A DNA stretch of 64,000 nucleotides from Rhizobium terricola (GTDB lineage Bacteria; Pseudomonadota; Alphaproteobacteria; Rhizobiales; Rhizobiaceae), in the NCBI RefSeq assembly GCF_012927355.1, contig NZ_JABBGK010000001.1, positions 1 to 64,000 on the forward strand, written 5' to 3'. Position 1 is the stretch's first letter. Every line of letters begins with the position of its first letter. Below are positions 27,343-36,521 of this stretch, piece after piece. The notes beneath the pieces were generated by a model, which saw nothing but the letters and a program-made list of their open reading frames with translations, had not been told where the DNA came from and made no database searches. Position numbers and translations under genes: made by a program.

Positions 27343-28653
27343 ATGTCGACTGGCTTTTTCGGCAATACCCAGAAGATCAAGTATGAAGGCCCGGACAGCA
27401 CCAATCCGCTGGCCTTCCGCCACTACAACCCGGACGAATTGGTCATGGGCAAGCGGATGGAAGACCATCTGCGCTTTGCGATTGCCTACTGGCACACCTT
27501 CACCTGGCCGGGCACCGATCCGTTCGGCGGCAATACCTTCGAGCGTCCCTGGTTCAAGGACACGATGGACGCAGCCAAGCTGAAGGCCGACGTCGCTTTC
27601 GAATTCTTTCAGTTGCTCGGCACGCCCTACTACTGCTTCCATGATGCGGATGTGCGTCCGGAGGGCCGGAACTTCGCGGAGAACACGCGAAACCTCGAGG
27701 AGATCGTCGACTACTTCGCCGAGAAGCAGGCGGCGACCGGCGTCAAGCTGCTATGGGGTACGGCCAATCTCTTCTCGCATCGCCGCTACATGTCGGGTGC
27801 CGCCACCAATCCCGACCCGGACGTCTTTGCCTTTGCCGCCGCAACCGTGAAGACCTGCATCGACGCGACCCAGAAGCTCGGCGGCGAGAACTACGTGCTG
27901 TGGGGTGGCCGCGAAGGCTACGAGACGCTGCTCAACACGGATCTCAAGAAGGAAATGGACCAGATGGGCCGCTTCCTCAACCTCGTGGTCGAGTACAAGC
28001 ACAAGATCGGCTTCAAGGGCACGATCCTGATCGAGCCGAAGCCGCAGGAGCCGTCGAAGCATCAGTACGACTACGACGTCGCCACCGTCTACGGCTTCCT
28101 GAAGAACTACGGCCTTGAGAAGGAAGTGAAGGTCAATATCGAGCAGGGCCACGCGATCCTTGCCGGCCACTCCTTCGAGCACGAACTGGCGCTCGCCAAC
28201 GCGCTCGGCATCTTCGGCTCGATCGACATGAACCGCAACGACTATCAGTCGGGCTGGGATACCGACCAGTTCCCCAACAACGTGCCGGAAATGGCGCTGG
28301 CCTATTACCAGGTCCTCGCCGGCGGCGGCTTCTCGACGGGCGGCACGAATTTCGACGCCAAGCTGCGCCGCCAGTCGCTCGATCCGGAAGACCTGCTGAT
28401 CGGCCATATCGGTGGCATGGATTGCTGCGCCCGGGGTCTGAAGGCTGCAGCGAAGATGATCGAGGACAAGGCGCTGTCGGCGCCGCTCGACGCTCGCTAT
28501 GCCGGCTGGGGGAGTGCGGAAAACCAGAAGATGCTGCGCGGCGAGGAAAGCCTCGACGCAATCGCCTCCCGGGTTTCGGCGGGGGACATCAATCCGCAGC
28601 CGAAGTCGGGCAAGCAGGAACTGCTGGAGAACGTCGTCAATCGGTATGTGTAA
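27343..28653 (+). CDS. xylA: Xylose isomerase
   Basis: A 436-residue group II xylose isomerase converting D-xylose to D-xylulose, with two divalent metals in a TIM barrel. Typical sequences are [20 protein letters not shown], the catalytic-His region [27 protein letters not shown], the signature [17 protein letters not shown], metal-ligand stretch [18 protein letters not shown], and [20 protein letters not shown]. The ATG at 27343 follows AAGGAGGAGA. It is co-directional with xylB; the intervening repeat may separate or stabilise the transcripts. A terminator follows. Confidence 0.97.
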   Translation: MSTGFFGNTQKIKYEGPDSTNPLAFRHYNPDELVMGKRMEDHLRFAIAYWHTFTWPGTDPFGGNTFERPWFKDTMDAAKLKADVAFEFFQLLGTPYYCFHDADVRPEGRNFAENTRNLEEIVDYFAEKQAATGVKLLWGTANLFSHRRYMSGAATNPDPDVFAFAAATVKTCIDATQKLGGENYVLWGGREGYETLLNTDLKKEMDQMGRFLNLVVEYKHKIGFKGTILIEPKPQEPSKHQYDYDVATVYGFLKNYGLEKEVKVNIEQGHAILAGHSFEHELALANALGIFGSIDMNRNDYQSGWDTDQFPNNVPEMALAYYQVLAGGGFSTGGTNFDAKLRRQSLDPEDLLIGHIGGMDCCARGLKAAAKMIEDKALSAPLDARYAGWGSAENQKMLRGEESLDAIASRVSAGDINPQPKSGKQELLENVVNRYV

Positions 28654-28678
28654 GGCATCCGTCGATTGCAGGAAGGTG

Positions 28679-28708
28679 GCCGGGGCATGGAAGTGCTCCG
28701 GCTTTCTT
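28679..28708 (+). terminator. Intrinsic terminator of xylA
   Basis: Stem GCCGGGGCA / TGCTCCGGC (one G-T pair; 28679-28687 and 28694-28702) with a 6-nt loop, followed by TTTCTT. It begins 26 nt after the xylA stop. Confidence 0.75.
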
Positions 28709-28733
28709 GCGTTTGTGCCGTGAGTAGGGGTCT

Positions 28734-30161
28734 CTACGAGACTGCAGTGATCTCGCCTTCGTGGCCACCCTTCCTACCATCTGCCGGAACCCCGGGCTCA
28801 CCAAGGTCCCAATAAAGTCCCGCCATCAACGCCAGTCCCTGGCGGACAATCGCGAGGGGAATATGCTCGTTTGGCGCATGTTGCGAGCACTTGGGATAAG
28901 AATGCGGAACCCAGATGGTAGGAAGTCCCAGAACCTCCATGAATACGTCGTTCGGCAAAGATCCGCCGAGATTCGGCAGTATTGCCGGCTTCTCGCCGGT
29001 CGTCCGTTCGATCGAGTTCACGGTCCAATGAACCCATGGATGATCAGGGTCCAGCCTTGTTGCTGGGAAGACCTCGTCGCTCGCCTGGACGATCTCGACA
29101 TTGGTAAAGCCATTGCGGTCGAGGTGTCTTCGAAGGGCGGGGAGGATGTCGTCGGGGTCCACTCCGACGACGAACCGCAACTGGCACCGCGACCATGCTC
29201 GGGGGGCAATCGCCCCAACCGGCGTTTTCGGATTGCCAGCTTCGAAAGCCAGAACCGCGAATGAACTCCAGGCGAACAATTTTTCGGCCGCCGTCAGGTC
29301 CGGCTCTCCCCAAAGGGGATCGATCTTCGGCTCTTCGCCACTGTCGTCAATTTCGCAGTCCGCCAGGACGCGGCGCACATTTGCGGGAATTCCACCTGAT
29401 GGCAGCCATTCCGGAACTTGAATTTGCCCTGTCGGTCCAGCAATGGTCGCAATCGCATGGGCAAGCTGGATGGCGGGGTCGGAAAGCAGGCCGCCCCAGT
29501 TGCCTGAGTGATGACCACCACTGCGGGCGTCAATCCACATATTGAAGCTGACGGCTCCGCGCGAGCCAAGAAAGATGGTCGGGCGCCCCGCTGTCAGTCG
29601 TGGCCCGTCCGACGCAATAAGGACGTCCGCCCGCAACAGCGCCTTGTGTCTGACAGCGAGCTCCCGAAGCCCTGGCGAAATTCTCTCTTCGCCCATTTCA
29701 ATCAGGTATTTGGCATTGAAGCCAAGTCTGCCGCGGGTCTCGAGCACCGCTGCAAGTGCACCGATATTGATCGAATGCTGGCCCTTGTTGTCTGCAACGC
29801 CGCGACCGTACCACCGGCCGTCGCGTTCAGCCATCTGCCAGGGAGAAAGGCCGTCGTCCCAGGCGTCGTCAAGCCCGCGAATGACATCTCCATGCCCGTA
29901 GCCGAGCACCGTGGGAAGGCTTTCGTCCTCTAGGCGTTCTGCCAGAAGGAAAGGCCAATCGCCCTCGTGGAGGGTATGGCAGACGAAGCCCAGTGCTTCA
30001 AAGGTCGGCTTCAACTCGGTTTCGATATAGTCAACAAGCGCTGCAGCCCTTTCAGGGTTCTGGCTCTCGCTCGGTATCCCCACCCGGCGAGCCAAGTCAC
30101 TGCGCAAAGCGCCTGAATCGAAATAGTCCTCTGCTCTCGCTATAGCTGTGGTGCGCGACAT
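28734..30161 (-). CDS. M20 family metallopeptidase (dipeptidase-like)
   Basis: A 475-residue member of the M20/ArgE/DapE family. Metal-site motifs are VLGYGHGDVI (His and Asp), GRGVADNKGQ (bridging Asp), MGEERISPGL (catalytic and metal Glu), and a His near the C-terminus in VPHSYPKCSQHAPNEHI. The lid/dimerisation domain covers about residues 200-330. It hydrolyses a dipeptide, N-acyl amino acid or similar amide; the substrate is not evident. The start is uncertain: ATG 30161 or ATG 30176, neither with a clear Shine-Dalgarno. Its third codon positions look less GC-biased than in neighbouring genes, and it interrupts the sugar block on the opposite strand, hinting at later insertion. Confidence 0.88.
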   Translation of the reverse strand: MSRTTAIARAEDYFDSGALRSDLARRVGIPSESQNPERAAALVDYIETELKPTFEALGFVCHTLHEGDWPFLLAERLEDESLPTVLGYGHGDVIRGLDDAWDDGLSPWQMAERDGRWYGRGVADNKGQHSINIGALAAVLETRGRLGFNAKYLIEMGEERISPGLRELAVRHKALLRADVLIASDGPRLTAGRPTIFLGSRGAVSFNMWIDARSGGHHSGNWGGLLSDPAIQLAHAIATIAGPTGQIQVPEWLPSGGIPANVRRVLADCEIDDSGEEPKIDPLWGEPDLTAAEKLFAWSSFAVLAFEAGNPKTPVGAIAPRAWSRCQLRFVVGVDPDDILPALRRHLDRNGFTNVEIVQASDEVFPATRLDPDHPWVHWTVNSIERTTGEKPAILPNLGGSLPNDVFMEVLGLPTIWVPHSYPKCSQHAPNEHIPLAIVRQGLALMAGLYWDLGEPGVPADGRKGGHEGEITAVS

Positions 30162-30245
30162 GCCACACCATAGCATATGAATGGGTTCTTCGGAACAGAG
30201 ACGGGCATACTGATGCCGTCATTGCCGATCCGCGTCGCTCGCCCT

Positions 30246-31265
30246 TTACTTCTTCCCAGGTGCCATGACCGATCCCCGCACGATCAGGTCCGGCATGATC
30301 AGGATCTCGCGTTTTTCCGCCCGCGGCGTGGCGAGCGTTTCGAGAAGCAGGGCCATGGCCTGTTTGCCGATCGCGGTCCGGGGCTGGCGGACGGTGGTGA
30401 GCGCCGGGTTCATGTAGGTCGCCTGCGGCACGTCATCGAAGCCGATGACGGAGAAGTCGCGCGGCAGGTCGTAGCCGCGTGCGGCAAGACCGTTCATCAC
30501 GCCGACGGCGGTAGCGTCGTTGACGCACATGAAAGCGGTCGGCAGGGTGTCGCGCATGAAGAGCTGCTCGACCGCCAGGCGACCGCTTTCGATCGAGCCT
30601 TCGCCGTCGATGATCATGCGGTGTTCCGGCGGGATGCGGGCGGCATCGAGCGCCATGTCGTATCCCTTGCGCCGGCGGACATGGCCAAGCCTGGTCTTCG
30701 ATTCGCCGACGAAGGCGATCGAGCGGTGGCCGGAGGCGAGCAGGTATTCGGCGGCCTTGCGGGCGCCTGCGGTGTCGTCGACGCCGACATAGGAAATGGT
30801 GCTGCCGAAGACCGGCTCGAAGACGGCGACGGAGGGCGGCAGGCGCTGGGTCATCGCCTGATGGCCGAAGGGTTCGTGGCCGGTGAAAAGCACCATGCCG
30901 GCGGCCTGGCTGGAACTGAGGAACTTCAGATATTCAAGCCCGCGTTCCGGGTCGTTCTGGGTATGCCCGATCAGCACGCCGTAGCCATGGGCACGGGCTT
31001 CATTTTCAAGGCCGACGAGGATGCTGGAAAAGTTCGGATCGCCGATGTCGGGCGCGAGCACCAGGATCATGTTGGAGCGGCCCATGCGCAGCGAGCGGGC
31101 CATGGCGTTGGTGGTGTAGCCGGTGATGGCGATCGCCTGGTTGACGCGCTGGCGGGTGGTCTTCGCCACCTTTTCCGGCGTGTGGATGGCACGGCTGACC
31201 GTCGCGATGGACACTTCCGCGAGGCGGGCGACATCTTCGATCGTGGCAGGCGTGGAATTCGACAC
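30246..31265 (-). CDS. LacI family regulator of the sugar ABC operon
   Basis: A 339-residue LacI repressor from GTG 31265. HTH residues 6-28 read ATIEDVARLAEVSIATVSRAI, and the hinge has ITGYTTNAMARSLRMGRS. The effector domain resembles ribose-binding proteins (ILVLAPDIGDPNFSSIL, VIGFDDVPQATYMNPALTTV). The Shine-Dalgarno is poor, and the frame is open upstream without an obvious better start. It is divergent from the ribose-type ABC transporter, with twin TGTAAA-N2-TTTACA sites between, so it probably represses the transporter and itself until the transported sugar or a product binds. Confidence 0.9.
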   Translation of the reverse strand: MSNSTPATIEDVARLAEVSIATVSRAIHTPEKVAKTTRQRVNQAIAITGYTTNAMARSLRMGRSNMILVLAPDIGDPNFSSILVGLENEARAHGYGVLIGHTQNDPERGLEYLKFLSSSQAAGMVLFTGHEPFGHQAMTQRLPPSVAVFEPVFGSTISYVGVDDTAGARKAAEYLLASGHRSIAFVGESKTRLGHVRRRKGYDMALDAARIPPEHRMIIDGEGSIESGRLAVEQLFMRDTLPTAFMCVNDATAVGVMNGLAARGYDLPRDFSVIGFDDVPQATYMNPALTTVRQPRTAIGKQAMALLLETLATPRAEKREILIMPDLIVRGSVMAPGKK

Positions 31266-31371
31266 GGCTGAAAGGCCCCGTTCCCTTGGGTTTTGAATGG
31301 CTTGCGGCCAATTCGGCAGCCCCGCAACCGCGAAAGCGGAACGGGATGGAACAATCCCCAATAAAGCTCGA

Positions 31372-31406
31372 TGTAAACCTTTACATGAATGATGTAAAGG
31401 TTTACA
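31372..31406. promoter_or_regulatory. Twin LacI-type operators
   Basis: TGTAAACCTTTACA (31372-31385) and TGTAAAGGTTTACA (31393-31406) are each TGTAAA-N2-TTTACA palindromes and are inverted copies of one another. Their centres are 21 nt apart, two helical turns, so two dimers could bind the same DNA face. They lie 41 nt before the ABC ATPase start. Confidence 0.8.
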
Positions 31407-31446
31407 CAAAACGACATAAGCGGTTGAGGAGCCGCGGGAGGACAGC

Positions 31447-32973
31447 ATGACACTGGGTGGTGACGCGCCGCGCACGGCTGTGCTTGCGGCCGAGCGAATC
31501 TCGAAGTCTTTCGGCGAAGTGCAGGTGCTCTTCAGCGTGGATTTCGACGTGCTGCCGGGCGAGGTTCATGCGCTGGTGGGCGAAAACGGAGCCGGCAAGT
31601 CGACGCTGGTCAAGATCCTGTCCGGCTTTGAAAACCCAACCTCGGGGAGGCTGCTGCTCGACGGCCAGCCGGTGACGCTTCCCGCCAATGGTGCAGCCGA
31701 AGCGCTCGGGATCGTCCTGATCCACCAGGAATTTAATCTTGCCGAGAATCTGACCGTCACCGAGAGCCTGTACCTCGGTCGCGAAGTCACGCGTTTCGGC
31801 GTGCTCGACCGACGTTTCATGCGCGCGGAGACGCGCCGGGTTCTCGACCAGCTCGGCTCGCATATCGACGAGGACGCGCTGATCAGCTCGCTCGCCGTTG
31901 CCGACAAGCAGATGGTGGAAATCGCCAAGGCGATCAGCCGCGATGCGCGCGTCGTTTTCATGGACGAGCCGACAGCCGTGCTGTCGCGCGAGGAGACGGA
32001 CATCCTTTTCGACCAGGTGCGCAAGCTGCGCGACGCAGGCACGAGCTTCGTCTTCGTGTCGCACAAGCTCGACGAGGTGATGGAGCTGACCGACCGGGTC
32101 ACCGTGCTGCGCGACGGCCAGTGGATCAAGACGGCGCCGACATCGCTGCTCGATGGCGAAGCGATTGCCCAGCTGATGGTCGGTCGCGAGCTTTCGAGCC
32201 TCTATCCGACGAAGCACGAGCCGAATGTCGACGAGGAGGTCGTTATGTCGGTTGCGGGGCTTTCCACCGGCTATGTGCGCGATGCGAGCTTCGAGCTGCG
32301 CAAGGGCGAGGTGCTCGGCTTTTCGGGGCTGATCGGGTCGGGGCGCAGCGAGCTGATGGAAGCGGTCGCGGGTTTGCGTCCGCGCCTTGCGGGCGAAGTG
32401 CGCGTCAAGGGGCAGGTCCTGCCGCCCGGTGATTTCCGCGAGGCCAACCGGCGTGGGCTCGCCTACATGACCAAGGATCGCAAGGGCAAGGGACTGTTGC
32501 TCGGCGAGGGCATGACGGCGAACCTGACACTGCAGTCGATCGAGCGCCATGTGCGGCACGGCTATCTCGATCCAGCGAGCGAGGCCAATGCCATGGCGCG
32601 CGCCAAGCGTCGCTTCGACATCCGGGTGCGCGACGAAAAGGTGCGGGTCGGGCGCATGTCCGGCGGCAACCAGCAGAAGCTTCTGCTGGCCAAGATCATG
32701 GAAACCGAGCCCGAGATCATCATCATCGACGAACCGACACGCGGCATCGACGTCGGGACCAAGCAGCAGATCTACCATTTCATCGCAGCGCTGGCCCGCG
32801 AGGGCCGCTCGATCATCGTGGTGTCCTCCGAGATGCCGGAGGTCATCGGCCTCTGCACGCGCGTCGCCGTGATGAGGGAGGGCCGCATGGTCGGGATGCT
32901 GGAGGGAGAGGAGATCTCCGAACAGATGATCATGCGCTATGCGGCAGGGTTGCGGCGGCAGGCAAGCGCCTGA
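31447..32973 (+). CDS. Sugar ABC transporter ATPase (RbsA/MglA type)
   Basis: A 508-residue protein with two fused ABC domains. The first has Walker A GENGAGKST (about residues 46-54), Walker B VVFMDEPT and a VSHKLDE switch. In the second, the usual Walker A is replaced by GFSGLIGSGRSELME, normal for this family, and it carries signature SGGNQQKLLLAKIM and IIIDEPTRGIDVGTK. It energises uptake of a monosaccharide or small glycoside. The first domain's signature region (ISSLAVADKQMVEIAKAI) is the degenerate form typical of RbsA. It is first in the operon behind the twin operators. Confidence 0.93.
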   Translation: MTLGGDAPRTAVLAAERISKSFGEVQVLFSVDFDVLPGEVHALVGENGAGKSTLVKILSGFENPTSGRLLLDGQPVTLPANGAAEALGIVLIHQEFNLAENLTVTESLYLGREVTRFGVLDRRFMRAETRRVLDQLGSHIDEDALISSLAVADKQMVEIAKAISRDARVVFMDEPTAVLSREETDILFDQVRKLRDAGTSFVFVSHKLDEVMELTDRVTVLRDGQWIKTAPTSLLDGEAIAQLMVGRELSSLYPTKHEPNVDEEVVMSVAGLSTGYVRDASFELRKGEVLGFSGLIGSGRSELMEAVAGLRPRLAGEVRVKGQVLPPGDFREANRRGLAYMTKDRKGKGLLLGEGMTANLTLQSIERHVRHGYLDPASEANAMARAKRRFDIRVRDEKVRVGRMSGGNQQKLLLAKIMETEPEIIIIDEPTRGIDVGTKQQIYHFIAALAREGRSIIVVSSEMPEVIGLCTRVAVMREGRMVGMLEGEEISEQMIMRYAAGLRRQASA

Positions 32974-33044
32974 GGCGCGACTGCGGCACGGGAAGAAGAA
33001 GGAGGGCGATCCGCGACCGGATCGCCGGGAGGTCGAGATTGAAC

Positions 33045-34055
33045 ATGTCTGTCAACGGTAGCCCCGAACCCCAGGTCCAGCGGCACAGGCTGTGGCGGGA
33101 CGTCGATCTGAGAGCCGTCGCGCCGTTCGCGGCGCTTGCGCTGCTGCTCGTCATCGGCGCGCTGGTCAATCCGAACTTCATCGGGCTCACCAATCTTGCC
33201 AATGTCGCGACGCGCTCGGCCTTCATTGCCATCATCGCCGTCGGCGCGACCTTCGTGATCTCGTCGGGCGATCTCGACCTTTCCGTCGGCTCGATGGTCG
33301 CCTTCGTTGCGAGCCTGATGATCCTGTTCATGAACTCGGGCGCGATCGCCGATCCGTCGCTGATGCTGACGGCGGCCGTCGTGCTTGCGGTGGTGATCGG
33401 CGGGGCCTGCGGACTGGCCAATGGCCTCATCACCACGGTCGGGCGGATCGAGCCCTTTATCGCCACGCTCGGCACGATGGGCATCTATCGCGGGCTGACC
33501 ACCTGGCTGAGCCAGGGCGGCGCGATCACGCTCAGCTCTCCGGATCTGCAAACGCTCTACCGGCCGGCCTATTTCGGCTCCGTGCTCGGCCTGCCGGTGC
33601 CGATCCTGGTGATCCTGATCGTCACGGCAATCGCCGCCTTCATCCTCTATCGCACCCGCTATGGCCGGCATGTAGTGGCGGTCGGTTCGAACCGGGACGT
33701 GGCGCGCTATTCGGGCATCGCGGTCGACCGGGTCCGTACCATCGCCTTCGTCATCCAGGGGCTCTGCGTCGCCATCGCCGTCCTCCTCTACGTGCCGCGG
33801 CTGGGCTCCACCTCGGCGACCACCGGCATTCTCTGGGAGCTGCAGGCCATCACCGCGGTCGTGGTCGGCGGCACGGCGCTGAAAGGCGGGGCAGGGCGCG
33901 TCTGGGGAACGATCTGCGGCGCCTTCATCCTCGAACTTGTCGGCAACATCATGCTGCTTTCCAACTTCATCAGCGAATACCTGATCGGCGCCATCCAGGG
34001 CTCGATCATCATCATCGCGATGCTCGTCCAGCGCTCGCTGACGCGCAGGTCGTGA
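33045..34055 (+). CDS. Sugar ABC transporter permease (RbsC type)
   Basis: A 336-residue inner-membrane permease of the BPD_transp_2 family with about ten helices. Family landmarks include FVISSGDLDLSVGSMVAFVAS, GLANGLITTVGRIEPFIATLGTM and VVVGGTALKGGAGRVWGTICG. It forms the homodimeric channel for the upstream ATPase. The start is ATG 33045; an in-frame TTG at 33039 is better spaced from GGGAGG (33027-33032) and is a real alternative adding two residues. The gap to the ATPase gene is 71 nt. Confidence 0.92.
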   Translation: MSVNGSPEPQVQRHRLWRDVDLRAVAPFAALALLLVIGALVNPNFIGLTNLANVATRSAFIAIIAVGATFVISSGDLDLSVGSMVAFVASLMILFMNSGAIADPSLMLTAAVVLAVVIGGACGLANGLITTVGRIEPFIATLGTMGIYRGLTTWLSQGGAITLSSPDLQTLYRPAYFGSVLGLPVPILVILIVTAIAAFILYRTRYGRHVVAVGSNRDVARYSGIAVDRVRTIAFVIQGLCVAIAVLLYVPRLGSTSATTGILWELQAITAVVVGGTALKGGAGRVWGTICGAFILELVGNIMLLSNFISEYLIGAIQGSIIIIAMLVQRSLTRRS

Positions 34056-34122
34056 ACGGGCCGGGCTCAAGGGGTCGCCCGGTCTGATGCCGAAGGACCC
34101 CGGCATTATGGGAGGAAGAAAC

Positions 34123-35067
34123 ATGCACAAGAGACTGATGGGCATCGCGCTTGCGATGACGGCGCTGATCGGGGTCGCCCAGGCGCAGGAAGAAAAGACG
34201 ATCGGGGTTTCGATCCCGGCGGCCGACCACGGCTGGACCGCAGGCGTGGTCTATCATGCCAACCGCGTGGCCGAACTGCTGATGAAGGAGCATCCGGGCC
34301 TCAAGGTTGTGGTCAAGACCTCGCCCGATCCGGCGACCCAGGCCAATGCGCTGCAGGATCTCGAGGTGCAGGGCATCGACGCGCTCGTCATCCTGCCGAC
34401 CGATCCGGACCCGCTGGTCAACGCCATCAAGGAAGTGAAGGGCAAGGGGACCTTCGTGTCGATCGTCGACCGCGCGCCGTCCGTCAACGACAGCACCGTG
34501 CGCGACCTCTATGTGGCCGGCAACAACCCGGCGCTCGGCGAGGTGGCCGGCCAGTACATCAAGGAGAACACGCCCGACGCCGAGGTCGTGGTGATCCGCG
34601 GCCTGCCGATCCCGATCGACCAGCAGCGCCAGGATGGTTTCGACAAGGCGATCGCCGGTTCGAACGTCAAGGTGCTCGACCGCCAGTTCGGCAACTGGAA
34701 CCGCGACGACGCCTTCAAGGTCATGCAGGACTACCTGACCAAGTACCAGAAGATCGACGTGGTCTGGTGCCAGGACGACGACATGGCCGTCGGCGTGCTG
34801 CAGGCGATCGAGCAGGCCAAGCGCACCGACATCAAGTATGTCGTCGGCGGCGCCGGTTCGAAGGACATGATCAAGAAGGTCATGGATGGCGACAAGATGA
34901 TCCCGGTCGACGTGCTCTATCCGCCGTCGATGGTCGGCACCGCCATGGAACTGACCGCCGCGGCGATCTACGACCAGGTTCCGGTTCATGGTACCTACAC
35001 GCTCGATGCGACGCTGGTGACCAAGGACAACGCGCAGAACTACTACTTCCCCGACTCGCCGTTCTGA
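34123..35067 (+). CDS. Sugar ABC transporter periplasmic binding protein
   Basis: A 314-residue type-4 periplasmic binding protein. A signal peptide covers residues 1-22 (RLMGIALAMTALIGVAQAQ). Ligand-pocket stretches resemble ribose-binding-like proteins: GVSIPAADHGWTAGVVYHAN, GIDALVILPTDPDPLVNAI, QQRQDGFDKAI and VVWCQDDDMAVGVLQAIEQA. The aromatic Trp near residue 38 and acidic DDD at about 226-228 are expected sugar contacts. The specific sugar cannot be assigned. The ATG at 34123 has GGAGGAAG upstream. A hairpin follows the gene, separating the transporter from the enzyme genes. Confidence 0.92.
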   Translation: MHKRLMGIALAMTALIGVAQAQEEKTIGVSIPAADHGWTAGVVYHANRVAELLMKEHPGLKVVVKTSPDPATQANALQDLEVQGIDALVILPTDPDPLVNAIKEVKGKGTFVSIVDRAPSVNDSTVRDLYVAGNNPALGEVAGQYIKENTPDAEVVVIRGLPIPIDQQRQDGFDKAIAGSNVKVLDRQFGNWNRDDAFKVMQDYLTKYQKIDVVWCQDDDMAVGVLQAIEQAKRTDIKYVVGGAGSKDMIKKVMDGDKMIPVDVLYPPSMVGTAMELTAAAIYDQVPVHGTYTLDATLVTKDNAQNYYFPDSPF

Positions 35068-35097
35068 GCCCTCAGGCCAGACCAGGTTCAGCAGAAC

Positions 35098-35130
35098 GAT
35101 CGCCGGTCCTTCCTTGAGGGGCCGGCGACA
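35098..35130 (+). terminator. Hairpin after the binding-protein gene
   Basis: TCGCCGG and CCGGCGA close a stem, with inner CCTT / GAGG pairing across a short loop, about 33 nt past the binding-protein stop. There is no U-run. It may be an mRNA-stabilising or attenuating hairpin that favours the upstream transporter genes, as often seen after binding-protein genes. Confidence 0.45.
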
Positions 35131-35226
35131 GGCGGCGGCGAATGCTGCCGCGGCGAGCCATTTTCAATCTCTGCCGATCTCCGGCTTTTCACGTTGTGCG
35201 ATGGTTTTGTCGTGCTAAAACGCCTA

Positions 35227-35240
35227 CGGCAACGTTACAG
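35227..35240. promoter_or_regulatory. Candidate operator, CTGnAACGTTGCnG type (copy 1)
   Basis: CGGCAACGTTACAG; its complement is CTGTAACGTTGCCG. It differs at two positions from the perfect palindrome CTGCAACGTTGCAG, has the central CG typical of LacI-family operators, and lies 21 nt before the TIM-barrel gene. A second copy is at 37776-37789, upstream of the GH1 gene. Confidence 0.5.
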
Positions 35241-35261
35241 TTTTCTTTGGGAGGAGAATAC

Positions 35262-36314
35262 ATGAAGACGATCAAGGGCCCCGGCATCTTCCTCGGGCAG
35301 TTTGCAGGCGATGCCGCTCCCTTCAATTCCTGGGATGCAATCACGAAATGGGCCGCCGAAAAGGGCTATGTCGGCGTGCAGGTGCCGAGCTGGGCCGGGC
35401 AGCTGATCGATCTCAAGAAGGCAGCAGAATCCAAGGACTATTGCGACGAGCTCGCCGGCGTGGCGCGGGCGAACGGTGTCGAGATCACCGAGCTTTCCAC
35501 CCATCTGCAGGGCCAGCTGGTGGCGGTTCATCCGGCCTATGACGAGGCCTTCGACGGTTTTGCCGCTCCTGAGGTGCGTGGCAATCCGAAGGCCCGGCAG
35601 GAATGGGCCGTTCAGCAGGTCAAGTACGCGCTGAAGGCGTCGCGCAATCTCGGCATCAAGGCGCATGCGACCTTCTCCGGCGCGCTCGCCTGGCCGTTCG
35701 TCTATCCCTGGCCGCAGCGCCCGGCGGGCCTGGTCGAGACCGCGTTTGATGAACTCGCTCGCCGCTGGCTGCCGATCCTCGATTATGCCGAGGAGCAGGG
35801 CGTCGATGTTTGCTACGAAATCCATCCGGGGGAGGATCTGCATGACGGCGTGACCTTCGAGATGTTCCTCGAGCTGGTGAAGAACCATCCCCGCGCCAAC
35901 ATGCTCTACGATCCCTCGCACTATGTGCTGCAGTGCCTCGACTATCTGGACAACATCGACATCTACAAGGACCGGATCAAGATGTTCCACGTCAAGGATG
36001 CCGAGTTCAATCCGACCGGCCGGCAGGGCGTTTATGGCGGCTATCAGGGCTGGGTCAATCGCGCCGGCCGCTTCCGCTCGCTCGGCGACGGCCAGGTCGA
36101 TTTCGGCGCGATCTTCTCCAAGATGGCAGCCAATGATTTTGACGGCTGGGCCGTGGTCGAATGGGAGTGCGCGCTGAAGCACCCGGAAGACGGCGCGCGC
36201 GAGGGCGCAGAATTCGTCAAGGCGCATATCATCCGCGTCACGGAACACGCCTTCGACGATTTCGCCTCGAGCGGCACCGACGATGCGGCAAACCGGCGGA
36301 TGCTGGGGATTTGA
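35262..36314 (+). CDS. TIM-barrel sugar isomerase/epimerase-like protein
   Basis: A 350-residue member of the AP-endonuclease-2 / xylose isomerase-like superfamily. Probable metal ligands by barrel-strand position are Glu186 (CYEIHPGED), Asp217 (YDPSH), His243 (MFHVKDAEF) and Glu300 (VVEWECA), with His220 close by. GGGAGGAG precedes the ATG at 35262. Relatives isomerise or epimerise sugars, cyclitols or keto-sugars, and some cleave 3-keto glycosides after oxidation by a Gfo/Idh/MocA partner. Such a partner lies just downstream at 36522. The exact reaction is unknown. A hairpin upstream and its own candidate operator suggest it starts a separate transcriptional unit. Confidence 0.87.
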   Translation: MKTIKGPGIFLGQFAGDAAPFNSWDAITKWAAEKGYVGVQVPSWAGQLIDLKKAAESKDYCDELAGVARANGVEITELSTHLQGQLVAVHPAYDEAFDGFAAPEVRGNPKARQEWAVQQVKYALKASRNLGIKAHATFSGALAWPFVYPWPQRPAGLVETAFDELARRWLPILDYAEEQGVDVCYEIHPGEDLHDGVTFEMFLELVKNHPRANMLYDPSHYVLQCLDYLDNIDIYKDRIKMFHVKDAEFNPTGRQGVYGGYQGWVNRAGRFRSLGDGQVDFGAIFSKMAANDFDGWAVVEWECALKHPEDGAREGAEFVKAHIIRVTEHAFDDFASSGTDDAANRRMLGI

Positions 36315-36340
36315 AGCCTTCGTCCGTCCGGCAACCTGGC

Positions 36341-36485
36341 ACCCCCCTCTGCCCTGCCGGGCATCTCCCCCTCAAGGGGGGAGATCGGCTCCCGAGATGT
36401 CGGCGGCAGTTCAATCGAGGCGAAACGTCTTCGGGCAATCTCCCCCCTTGAGGGGGAGATGTCACGAGAGTGACAGTGGGGGGTA
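36341..36485. repeat. RIME-like palindromic element (family 1), second copy
   Basis: The left unit (36341-36385) matches the left unit at 15914-15959 almost exactly (CTCTGCCCTGCCGGGCATCT). The right unit (36437-36485) keeps CAATCTCCCCCC and TTGAGGGGGAGATG but has GTCACGAGAGTGAC in place of the GCCCGGCAGGGC segment. It lies between the TIM-barrel and Gfo/Idh genes without disrupting either. Confidence 0.8.
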
Positions 36486-36521
36486 ACCCCGCACAACAAA
36501 CATTTCAGGGAGAAAAACATC

